Origin: a virus
Reading direction: 5' to 3' (one strand)
Length of the DNA: 64,000 nucleotides
Virus record (IMG/VR): IMGVR_UViG_3300001398_000004
Span: 1-64,000 of that record
The notes beneath the pieces were generated by a model. It was not told the origin of the DNA. It worked only from the letters and a program-made list of their open reading frames with translations, and made no database searches. Position 1 is the stretch's first letter. Every line of letters starts with the position of its first letter. A program made the position numbers and the translations under genes. Positions 52,622-59,886 of the stretch are shown one piece after another.

Positions 52622-53835
52622 TCAACCCCATCCCTAAAGGGCGGAGTTTTGCAGATCAAGTCCATGGCTCACAACCACTTCAACCCTGTCCGCGTTTGGC
52701 CTGATTACGGTGGCCCGGCTAGCAATTACGCTAGCCGCGTTGGCGTCGGCATCCGCGCTGTGCCCACATGCAAGACAAGCAAACAGATCGCGAGTCTTAC
52801 GGTTGGCCTTCTCGATATGACCGCAAACGCGGCATTCCCGGGAAGTATTGCGAGGATCGACAAAACAGACAGCAACCCCAGCACGCTTGGCTTTGTACCC
52901 GATCTTGCTTTGCAAGTCAGCGAAGGCCCAAGAGTGCAGAGAGCGTCGTTGCGACCTGGAAGCTCGGATCCGGGAGCGGATGCCATCGAGGTTTTCGATG
53001 GCTATACCGCGTCCGGTGCGTTCGGCAGCATCGACAATCTGTTTAGAAATAACATGATTCACATGCGAAGAAAATCGGGATTCTTTGCGACGACGCTTCT
53101 TGAGCAGCCGTTTAGCGCTTTTGGTGCCTTTCGTTTGGAGCTTTTTGCGCAACCGGAATGCCCGTCCGCGGAGTGCATTAAGGTGTGTTCCGCTGAAATT
53201 CTGGCCGTCGCTAGTGGTAGCAATATTCACGATGCCAACGTCTACCCCGAGCCAGCCAAGCGTCTTATGCTCTTCGGTGTCAGGCACATCGACAGTGACA
53301 AACAGGTAGAATTTTCGGTCACGAAGGATGAGATCGGTTTCGCCACGCTCGTACTTGAGCAAGGCTCGCTGGTGGGTGCCACAAACGAACGGGATACGTT
53401 GACGGCCGTTGACTGTCCAGATATTGGTGGAATCTCCCCGCCACGACAGGATCCTAGCATCGTACGAGATGGCCCCCAGCGGCCGGAACGTTCGACGACA
53501 GATTTTGTCGAGTTTGTAGGAGTCAGCGACCTTGGCGATGCATCGCACGACTACCTGCGAGGACATTCCTGGAAATTCAGAGCGAGCGTCGTGATAAGCG
53601 AGCTTATGGAGGGCGAATTGCCGGAAGATCTGTCCTTCCCAGGCGCGGTCGGAAATCCAGTTGCAAGCAGCATTAGCTCGACGGATCGTAGCCTCAAGCG
53701 CAGCAAATTGCTCAGCCGTCGGCTTGAGCTGAACTTGCACCACGAGCTTCATTTCACAATGCTAGCAGTTTCTATACTTGAAGCAAGCCAAGCCGTAACA
53801 AGTCTGCGCTCCATCCCGAACGGTCGGGTTTCCGC
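52622..53835 (-). mobile_element. IS605/IS1341-type element carrying only tnpB
   Basis: Oriented leftward. The right end (near 52622-52650) has the typical subterminal hairpin CCGCCC-TTTA-GGGATGG (minus strand), overlapping the tnpB stop. The left end holds a CCCGA-ACGG-TCGGG hairpin near 53816-53829. No tnpA (Y1 transposase) is present, so movement would need a transposase in trans. The insert lies precisely between two phage genes. The boundaries are approximate by a few bases. The omega-RNA would be expected over the tnpB 3' end and right end. Confidence 0.8.
52634..53752 (-). CDS. tnpB: TnpB RNA-guided nuclease (IS605 OrfB family)
   Basis: 372 residues. N-terminal basic helical domain, then the RuvC-like nuclease: GVDVGIVNIAT (Asp171), AIENLDGI (Glu253), and DADANAA (third acidic site near 334-336). 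A zinc ribbon, CRVCGH and CLACGH (C307, C310, C326, C329), interrupts RuvC as usual. All catalytic residues are present, so the nuclease is probably active. TnpB proteins are RNA-guided DNA endonucleases ancestral to Cas12 that favour element retention. The + strand frame over the same interval is an antisense shadow. Confidence 0.93.
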   Translation of the reverse strand: MKLVVQVQLKPTAEQFAALEATIRRANAACNWISDRAWEGQIFRQFALHKLAYHDARSEFPGMSSQVVVRCIAKVADSYKLDKICRRTFRPLGAISYDARILSWRGDSTNIWTVNGRQRIPFVCGTHQRALLKYERGETDLILRDRKFYLFVTVDVPDTEEHKTLGWLGVDVGIVNIATTSDGQNFSGTHLNALRGRAFRLRKKLQTKGTKSAKRLLKKRRRKESRFSSHVNHVISKQIVDAAERTGRGIAIENLDGIRSRIRASRSQRRSLHSWAFADLQSKIGYKAKRAGVAVCFVDPRNTSRECRVCGHIEKANRKTRDLFACLACGHSADADANAASVIASRATVIRPNADRVEVVVSHGLDLQNSAL

Positions 53836-53847
53836 CTTGGAGACGGT

Positions 53848-54471
53848 ATGAAACGACGCCTTCCAGTGGTGAGTGAGCTACGCCTGGCCTCCGAGGAACT
53901 GGCGAGCAGCTACGAGCTTCAAATACAGTCAAAGCTCAGCGATACAGGGGATTCGATCTCCTGTCGGAAGGGCTGTAGCAACTGTTGCTCCCACCCTCTG
54001 TTGCTGACGATCCTCGAAGGACTTCACATCTACCAATGGCTGGCAGAGCATCGTCTTTGGAGCGGCGCCCTGAAGAAGTCGTTGACAGAGCACTCTGATA
54101 AGACCTTAGGACTTTCCCTAGAAATATGGTTGATGAGCCGGATCCCTTGTCCGCTACTAACAGACAAGGGCCTTTGCCAGGCCTACCCTGCCCGTCCGTT
54201 TTCCTGCAAGGTCACGTATTCCGTGGGAGATCCTGCCGAATGCGAGCCACATGCAGTGAGTTCGAGTGTCAGCCTCATCCCTAAACGGGCTATCCTCGAC
54301 GCCATTGCCTCGACGGAAGCGGCTTTGTTACATCGGCACAATCTGCCTCATGTACGAGTCCCCTTGTCGACGGCCCTGCTTTATGGGGAACGCATCGTCA
54401 AAGAAGAGCTGGATCTAGAGGACTTTCAGCGTTTCCTCAGTAAGGACATCGATGCCATCAACCAAAGTTAA
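53848..54471 (+). CDS. YkgJ-like CxxCxxCC putative metal-binding protein
   Basis: 207 residues, ATG 53848 with TTGGAG upstream. CRKGCSNCCSHP, then CPLLTDKGLCQAYPARPFSC, form the conserved Cys set of the YkgJ/UPF0153 (zinc or iron chelating) family. The rest is helical. The family function is unclear; metal or Fe-S chemistry such as protein methylation has been proposed for some members. It lies directly downstream of the IS element and overlaps the next gene by 20 bases. Confidence 0.8.
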   Translation: MKRRLPVVSELRLASEELASSYELQIQSKLSDTGDSISCRKGCSNCCSHPLLLTILEGLHIYQWLAEHRLWSGALKKSLTEHSDKTLGLSLEIWLMSRIPCPLLTDKGLCQAYPARPFSCKVTYSVGDPAECEPHAVSSSVSLIPKRAILDAIASTEAALLHRHNLPHVRVPLSTALLYGERIVKEELDLEDFQRFLSKDIDAINQS

Positions 54472-54748
54472 GTGTCTGATCTGCTCTGGAGAGCGCAACC
54501 GATCTGCCTGTAAAGTCATTGTTTTGACCTCGGCCGAACGTTCGGTTACGCAAAATCCACTCGATGAGTACGTTTACTGCAACCCCTGCTGGAAGATTAT
54601 GAAGAATCCGTCGACTGCGTCGGATTTGATGAGCGGGATTATGCTCATGCACCTCCAGCGGCTTGGTGTAAGTAACTCGAAGGAACTGGCTGCCAAGTAC
54701 AAGGCTGGCCTTTTGCGTGGGATTACCGATGCCTCAAATGAAAGTTGA
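54452..54748 (+). CDS. Small zinc-finger protein, unknown
   Basis: 98 residues, overlapping both neighbours. CLICSGERNRSAC and YCNPCW form a plausible four-Cys zinc site in the first half; the second half is a helix (LMSGIMLMHLQRLG). Possibly nucleic-acid binding. No family recognised. Confidence 0.55.
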   Translation: MPSTKVKCLICSGERNRSACKVIVLTSAERSVTQNPLDEYVYCNPCWKIMKNPSTASDLMSGIMLMHLQRLGVSNSKELAAKYKAGLLRGITDASNES

Positions 54749-55370
54749 CGAAGTCATAGAGCAGATGCGTCAAATCCGCGAGAAGAGCGGTGAAGCCGCC
54801 TTCATCTCTGCTCGGGACAGCCTCGTGAGGATGCTGGTCAACACACCTAGGGGTGAGGACTTTCTGAAGACGGTGTTCCCGGACTTGGATCTGGAACCTT
54901 ACAAGGGGCAAGCTTCTGCCACCGATGAGAGCATGATGGCAGCTCTTCGGGCCAAGACTCCGAATCTGAAGACGAAGATGCAAATGCAGCTCCTGGTGAC
55001 GGGCGCTGACGCCTACATGTTGGCCATGGATTGCCTGTTTGCTGGCAAGAAGGAAGAAGCCAAGCAGGCTATGAATGCTGTCATTGCTATCTGGGATGCC
55101 ACTGAAAAGGCCACCGAGATCAGCGAGAAAGTAGCTGAGATCCCGGCAGAAGAACGTAGCGCCTCCGCCTCGGAGTTCGTGGATGCTCCCGATCAAGAGG
55201 AATACACGTACACTCAACTTATGTACGAAATGGCCCTGATCACCAGCAAGGAAGCTTTGGAGATCTGGTATCGGGACAAGCGCCAGGAGATGGAGAAGCT
55301 TCGGTCCCCAAAGTACCGCAATGGATTCTTCGATCGTATCCGTGACTTGAAGGGGTCATTTTCTAACTGA
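54729..55370 (+). CDS. Helical protein, unknown
   Basis: 213 residues from ATG 54729 (GTG 54717 and ATG 54738 are alternatives). It is almost entirely helical and acidic (VIEQMRQIREKSGEAAF, MQMQLLVTGADAYMLAMD, EISEKVAEIPAEE), ending in a basic tail. It has no membrane segment. No function recognised. Confidence 0.55.
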   Translation: MPQMKVDEVIEQMRQIREKSGEAAFISARDSLVRMLVNTPRGEDFLKTVFPDLDLEPYKGQASATDESMMAALRAKTPNLKTKMQMQLLVTGADAYMLAMDCLFAGKKEEAKQAMNAVIAIWDATEKATEISEKVAEIPAEERSASASEFVDAPDQEEYTYTQLMYEMALITSKEALEIWYRDKRQEMEKLRSPKYRNGFFDRIRDLKGSFSN

Positions 55371-55373
55371 AAG

Positions 55374-55874
55374 ATGGATATGGAAAATCAAATCTGCATC
55401 GGCCTATTCGGTACTTGCGACAAGATACGCTGGCGAGACCCCTTCATGGCCGCCTACGATGCCAAGGGAGTCTCGTACTTCAACCCTATGGTCGACAACT
55501 GGCATCCAGGCATGGTCCCATTGGAAGCCCAGCACCTCGCTGAGGACCCGATCATTCTCTTCCCAATCCTCAAGGACTCCTACGGCCTGGGCTCGTTATC
55601 CGAGGTTGGCTTTGGACCCCTGAGGGCTCTACGTCAGAACAAGTACCGCTCCTTCGTGGTACTCATCGACGATGACGTGACCGATGCCCTCAAGGCAGAT
55701 GCACTTCGTGCCAAGGATTCGACTAGGGGTCGGGCTCTCGTCAAAGGACATCTCAAGAACATGGGCATGTCCAACCTTTACCTGGTGGAGACTCTAGACC
55801 AGATGCTGGAGACCAGCCTGAAGCTCCACAAGATTCACTCGAACTTGGAAGAACTTCAGGCTCTTCGAGCGTGA
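55374..55874 (+). CDS. Nucleoside 2-deoxyribosyltransferase-like protein
   Basis: 166 residues. GLFGTCDKIRWRDPFMAAYD, YFNPMVDNWHPGM, HLAEDPIILFPI, and YGLGSLSEVGFGPLRAL give the order of motifs of the nucleoside deoxyribosyltransferase-like fold: a Rossmann-type start, NP-V-W loop and catalytic Glu in SEVGF. Family members transfer or hydrolyse deoxyribosyl groups, and some relatives cleave nucleotides in defence contexts. It may act in phage nucleotide salvage or in handling modified nucleotides. It overlaps the following GTG start. Confidence 0.7.
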   Translation: MDMENQICIGLFGTCDKIRWRDPFMAAYDAKGVSYFNPMVDNWHPGMVPLEAQHLAEDPIILFPILKDSYGLGSLSEVGFGPLRALRQNKYRSFVVLIDDDVTDALKADALRAKDSTRGRALVKGHLKNMGMSNLYLVETLDQMLETSLKLHKIHSNLEELQALRA

Positions 55875-56071
55875 TCCATCTTCGAAAAGATGGCCGTCGT
55901 GCCAAGATCCCTACGACTTGGTGCGGCGCCGATCCAACCTTAGAGATAGCGGTGCGTCAGGACGCCAAAGTTACATGCCTGAAGTGTCTTACCACTCTGA
56001 GCAGCTTTATTCTTGAGGCTGTTGAGAATGGTGAGCGTTTCCTCGCTACCTTTCCCGAAAGCAACCCATGA
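55871..56071 (+). CDS. 66-residue zinc-site protein, unknown
   Basis: GTG start overlapping the previous stop (GTGA) and ATGA overlap with the next gene. TTWCGADPTLEIAV and VTCLKCLTTL give three Cys in a ribbon-like pattern. Phage proteins with this short Cys pattern are common and uncharacterised. Confidence 0.55.
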   Translation: MIHLRKDGRRAKIPTTWCGADPTLEIAVRQDAKVTCLKCLTTLSSFILEAVENGERFLATFPESNP

Positions 56072-57414
56072 TCGAAATAGATAAAATACGAGCAGTCAAC
56101 CACATCCTCGTCCATGACAATTGTTCGGACGGGACTGCCAGCGCTATGATCCTCAGGAACGTCCTACCCAATGTGAAGGTCACCTTCATGCAGTACGAGA
56201 CGGAAGCCCACAAGACGCTGGATCCAGAGCCTGGGCAGCTCTTCTGCGATCTCAGCCCCCACAGGGACCGTTACAAGGCCTTCTTGGAGGCCGGCGCCAT
56301 CGTGCTTGACCATCACAAGACCGCCAAAGGCGTTGTTATGCCCTTCGTGGAGGCGGGCTTGGGAGCTTTCGGAGACGAAATAGCTAACCCAGGAGTGTGC
56401 GGGGCGGTATTGGCCTTTAGTGAGGTCTGGTCCGTCGTCAATGCTGACGAAATACTTCGGGAACATGTCGCCGACTTCTTGGAGGGGGCTCAAGACCTCC
56501 TAGATGAGGCGGAGACTGAAGCGGACCTGCTGTCTGTTCGGACGCTTCTGCTGGGCAAAAATGGGCCTATGACTGGGATTCTGAAAAGTTTGGGGACTGT
56601 GCTCGCCCCTAAGCGGGCTGAAATAGGCACCACAGTCAATGCTGCTAGGGATCACGTGGAAGCGCTATACAACCACCATCGAACCCGGATGCTGGGAATG
56701 CCCTATGGGGACACCCCTAGTACATACGGCCGAGGGACTTCAGGTGTAGTCCGCGTCATGCAAGAACTCGCCACGTTGGCGGGCATCCGCGACACCTGGC
56801 AGAAGCAGGACCCACGGTTCCGCGAAGCCTGTGAGCAAGCTGACGCCCTGCATTGGTGGCCTTGGGAGAAAATAGACGGCACCAACTGGAGGGACTGGTC
56901 CAAACACCTGCTGGAAATAGGCCCGGTGCTCTACAATCGTAGCCTCAAGCACGTCGACAAGGCGATTGCAGGATCCTACAAGTTCACTTCAGAGAAGGGT
57001 CGCAAGGTCACGGTGTTCGAAGGCACGAAGCCGACCTCGGACGCAGCTGAGAAGATGGGAGCCGACAACGATTTGACGATCGGTTTCGCCCTGTTCGTGG
57101 AAGACGGTAAGCAGAAGATGATCTTCTCCACCCGTTCCCGAGGGGACTTCGATTGTAGCGCCTTTGCCGCCGCTTACGGTGGGGGTGGGCACACCAAAGC
57201 TGCCGGCTTCAGCCGTGACCTCAAGCCCCTGGACTTGCAGCCCTTCGCCCTGATTCAGCGCCTGTTCGAGATCTACGAGGGTCTGGAGGCCGATTGGAAG
57301 GTCCTGTTCAACTCCGAGGAGTACAAGAACAAGACCTTACCCAAAGACACCTACCAGAAGATGGTTACGAAGTACCTCGATGACCGGTTTGGGTCTTCAA
57401 GGATTACCCTCTGA
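56068..57414 (+). CDS. DHH/DHHA1 phosphoesterase with inserted PheRS-alpha N-terminal-like coiled coil
   Basis: 448 residues. The DHH motifs are VHDNCSDGTASA (Asp17, Asp21), FCDLSPH (Asp61) and VLDHHKT (81-83); the DHHA1 domain ends with GGGGHTKAAG (371-380). These enzymes degrade short RNA or single-stranded DNA ends (NrnA/RecJ type). Residues ~138-210 (nt 56479-56697) align without gaps to the tRNA-binding helical hairpin of bacterial phenylalanyl-tRNA synthetase alpha: VRTLLLGKNGPMTGILKSLG and then IGTTVNAARDHVEAL. This insert is unexpected in the family and suggests a tRNA-related substrate (inference). Confidence 0.85.
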   Translation: MIEIDKIRAVNHILVHDNCSDGTASAMILRNVLPNVKVTFMQYETEAHKTLDPEPGQLFCDLSPHRDRYKAFLEAGAIVLDHHKTAKGVVMPFVEAGLGAFGDEIANPGVCGAVLAFSEVWSVVNADEILREHVADFLEGAQDLLDEAETEADLLSVRTLLLGKNGPMTGILKSLGTVLAPKRAEIGTTVNAARDHVEALYNHHRTRMLGMPYGDTPSTYGRGTSGVVRVMQELATLAGIRDTWQKQDPRFREACEQADALHWWPWEKIDGTNWRDWSKHLLEIGPVLYNRSLKHVDKAIAGSYKFTSEKGRKVTVFEGTKPTSDAAEKMGADNDLTIGFALFVEDGKQKMIFSTRSRGDFDCSAFAAAYGGGGHTKAAGFSRDLKPLDLQPFALIQRLFEIYEGLEADWKVLFNSEEYKNKTLPKDTYQKMVTKYLDDRFGSSRITL

Positions 57415-57743
57415 TTCTTCATCGGCAGTAGCTCCGATGAAGATCTCCACCTCCATTCCCCGGATCTTGTTGAACAGGACGGGGTCTGGGGGCGGGATGT
57501 ATTTGACGATCGGGTGCAGTTTACAACCCTCGTCCTGGCAAACTGAGGCCTCATCGTCCAGGGCATTGGGGTTGAAGATGCGAAGCTCCGCTTCTTATTG
57601 CTAGCCGTGAACCCCACCATCTCCCAATCAGCCCCCTCTGGAGGAACTGGATCAGAGGGTAGCGTATCGTATGAATCACCATCCCGATCCATGTACTCAT
57701 GGTAGAGACTGCCGTGGGTTGTCTTGTATTCGTACTGTGTCAT
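57397..57743 (-). pseudogene. Small gene with apparent frameshift
   Basis: From ATG 57743 the first frame encodes MTQYEYKTTHGSLYHEYMDR to PPEGADWEMVGFTASNK, a DUF4177-like start. It then continues as nonsense-like sequence. The -1 frame immediately takes over with EAELRIFNPNALDDE, CQDEGCKLHPIVKYIPPP and MEVEIFIGATADEE, ending at 57397. One missing base near 57592-57600 would join both as ASNKEAELRIF. A mutation, sequencing error or programmed shift are all possible; no classic slippery heptamer is seen. The 3' end overlaps the DHH gene antisense. Confidence 0.65.
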
Positions 57744-57787
57744 TTCCTATCCTAACGGCTAGATGCCGGCGGGGATAAGGGGTTGCC

Positions 57788-57991
57788 TCACCAAAGAGGC
57801 TTCCCCTCGATGTGGGCAACGGCCAGGGTAGGGTGTCCACAATGGGCCTCGTTCTCCCAAACCAGTGTACCCTCAGTGCCCCTGGAAAATACATATTTTG
57901 GGTAGCGATACTCGATGGATTCCAAAGCCGCTGTGACACTGCTGTAGAAAGCAGAGTCCTGCTTACCTTCCATGTACTTGATCTGATACAT
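57788..57991 (-). CDS. 67-residue protein, unknown
   Basis: ATG 57991 lies one base after the Ku stop, so it is translated behind Ku. MYQIKYMEGKQDSAFYSSV, then GTEGTLVWENEAHCGHPTLAV: a small beta-rich protein. No function recognised. Part of a minus-strand operon. Confidence 0.55.
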   Translation of the reverse strand: MYQIKYMEGKQDSAFYSSVTAALESIEYRYPKYVFSRGTEGTLVWENEAHCGHPTLAVAHIEGKPLW

Positions 57992-57992
57992 C

Positions 57993-58781
57993 TTATTTCT
58001 TGCTCTTCTTCGGCGAGGTCTTCTTGGCGTCGTTCAAGCTCATCTTCAAGGCGTCGAAGAGGTCGACGATGGTTGCCTGGGTGGAGGTTGTGACGACGCT
58101 GATCTCCTTGCCGGCGACCTTCTCCTCGACAGCGGCCTTGACCGCCTTGGCGTACTCATCCTCGTACCGGTGGGACTCGAACGCCTTGGAGGTGAGGTGG
58201 GCCACCAGCTTCTCAGCCAGCTCCATCTCAGAGGGCGTCACCAGGCAGGGGATGACCGTGACTTCCTCGAAGTTCCGGACCTCATTGGCGTAGAACAGGA
58301 CCTGAACCACCAGGCGATCCCCGTACGGGCGAAGGGCAACCAGGTGCTCCTTACCCTTGGTGCTCCACTTGGCGATGGCGACGACGCCCTTCTTCTTCAT
58401 GACCTGGGCCAGGAGGCAATAGCCCTTGTCGCCACCCTTGTCGGGGCCGCAGTAATAGGACTTATCGACCTGAATTTGGTCAATATCGGAGGCGGGGACG
58501 AATTCCTGAATGGTGATCGTCTTGGTCGAAGGCAGAGCCAGAGTGTCCAGTTCATCGCTGGTGAAGGTCACGAACTGGCTTTTGGCGAATTCGTAGCCCT
58601 TGAGTAAGGAATCGTACTCGACCACATCTCCGGTCACGGAATCGACGTTCTGCTGCTTAATGCGATTTTTGGAGGGGGTCAGGAGGTTGAATTTGAGGGC
58701 CTCGTCCGAAGCCGAAACGTACAGCTTCACTGGAACGGAAACTAGACCGAAAACGATAGAGACACTGGCAGTCGAGCGCAT
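57993..58781 (-). CDS. ku: Ku-family DNA end-binding protein
   Basis: 262 residues, the size of bacterial Ku. VSIVFGLVSVPVKLYVSA, VDSVTGDVVEYDSLLKGYE, TITIQEFVPASDIDQI, DKSYYCGPDKGGDKGY and GKEHLVALRPYGDRLVVQVL match the homodimeric ring core. It ends in a Lys-rich tail. Ku binds double-strand ends and recruits LigD in bacterial NHEJ; no LigD is in this window. Phage Ku could join or protect phage genome ends or recruit a host ligase. The promoter-like element at 58818-58858 precedes it. Confidence 0.93.
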   Translation of the reverse strand: MRSTASVSIVFGLVSVPVKLYVSASDEALKFNLLTPSKNRIKQQNVDSVTGDVVEYDSLLKGYEFAKSQFVTFTSDELDTLALPSTKTITIQEFVPASDIDQIQVDKSYYCGPDKGGDKGYCLLAQVMKKKGVVAIAKWSTKGKEHLVALRPYGDRLVVQVLFYANEVRNFEEVTVIPCLVTPSEMELAEKLVAHLTSKAFESHRYEDEYAKAVKAAVEEKVAGKEISVVTTSTQATIVDLFDALKMSLNDAKKTSPKKSKK

Positions 58782-58817
58782 GGGGCAGATTCCTTTTGAG
58801 GGGTTGATGCCCTATCT

Positions 58818-58858
58818 AACGGATCCTCCCTGGGGAAGTTAAGGGCGCTAGGGTATTT
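58818..58858 (-). promoter_or_regulatory. Conserved promoter-like element (copy B) for the Ku operon
   Basis: AACGGATCCT (58818-58827), seven bases, GAAGTTAAGGG (58835-58845), TAGGGTATTT (58849-58858). Same arrangement as at 42633-42676. Minus-strand reading gives TTAACT, a 17-base spacer and TTAGAT. The gap 58782-58875 is the divergent region between Ku and the topoisomerase gene. Confidence 0.55.
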
Positions 58859-58875
58859 ATCGCCAAGCTCCTGTG

Positions 58876-59880
58876 ATGTCGTGCATTTGCCCAAGCTGCG
58901 GCTCTGATCTGACCTACGATGACGGTAGGGATGCCTGGACGTGCCTTAGCTGCGGCTTCTTGGGGCCGAATGACTCTGTGTGCCCCAAGCCTGGGGACGA
59001 CCAGTCCTATAAATGGACCGGCCCGGATGCTGACGGGTTCTACAGAGTCAACACTGCCGCCGTTCGTAGGGTCGTGGCCAAGTACAAAGAGAAGAAGAAG
59101 AACCCGAATGGCGGCGACCCAATTTACCTCTACTCGGAGGGGGACGTAACCAAGCGAAATAAAGCCAAGGCTGAGCGGCTTGAAAAGCTCTCGGGCAACA
59201 TCGAAAAGCTTCGTACTCAGTACAGGAAAGACCTGAAGTCTGATGACCTAAAGACAGCTTTGGTTAGCCTGGCCGTCGCCCTCATCGACGAAACGGCGGA
59301 ACGTGTCGGCGGCGTTGAGAGCACCAAGGGGGACAACGAAGATGGCAAGCCTCATTATGGTGTGACTACATGGAAGAAGAGTCATGTCCGCTTCAAGGGA
59401 TCCGGAGCTACCATAGCCTATGTGGGTAAGAGTGGCGTTCCACAGAAAAAGCAAGTGACAGACAAGGCTATCGTAACAGCGCTTCGTAAGGCTCATAAAG
59501 AATGCTCTGGAGAGGATCTATTCTGTCATGACGAGGTGACCATAGACGCTTCAAAGGTGAACGCCTACCTCAAGGACCTGGACCTAGGAATCACGGCGAA
59601 GGATCTTCGCGGATTTCATGCAAATTTTGCGATGAAGGAAGAACTCAAGAAGGCCCGAGCCAAGGGCGGCAAGCTTCCCACTGACAAGAAGGAAAGGGAA
59701 GACAAACTCAAAAAAGAGTTCAAGTCTTGCTTAGAGATCGTCGCAAAAGAGGTCGGAGGTCATACCGTTTCGACGCTCCAAAATCAGTACTTAGTCGACT
59801 CCATCGAAGAGGATTACCTGAAGGATGGGTCTGTCGGTGCTAAGATGACTGCTTCAGTCATGTCTAGGTTCAGGGGTTGA
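58876..59880 (+). CDS. DNA topoisomerase IB with N-terminal zinc ribbon
   Basis: 334 residues from ATG 58876; a GTG directly precedes it. The N-terminus has CPSCG and CLSCG, a zinc ribbon. The catalytic residues of type IB enzymes can be placed: Arg143 (ETAERVGG), Lys185 (YVGKSG), Arg245 (TAKDLRGFHAN), His296 (GGHTVST) and Tyr305 (QNQYLV). The nine-residue His-to-Tyr spacing equals that of the vaccinia enzyme. It would relax supercoils ahead of phage forks or transcription. It is divergent from Ku. Confidence 0.86.
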   Translation: MSCICPSCGSDLTYDDGRDAWTCLSCGFLGPNDSVCPKPGDDQSYKWTGPDADGFYRVNTAAVRRVVAKYKEKKKNPNGGDPIYLYSEGDVTKRNKAKAERLEKLSGNIEKLRTQYRKDLKSDDLKTALVSLAVALIDETAERVGGVESTKGDNEDGKPHYGVTTWKKSHVRFKGSGATIAYVGKSGVPQKKQVTDKAIVTALRKAHKECSGEDLFCHDEVTIDASKVNAYLKDLDLGITAKDLRGFHANFAMKEELKKARAKGGKLPTDKKEREDKLKKEFKSCLEIVAKEVGGHTVSTLQNQYLVDSIEEDYLKDGSVGAKMTASVMSRFRG

Positions 59881-59886
59881 GACGCC

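Noticed and set aside
52649-53851. 400-residue open frame on the + strand
   Set aside because: It is the antisense shadow of tnpB, whose RuvC and zinc motifs are intact on the minus strand; the antisense product has no recognisable domain.
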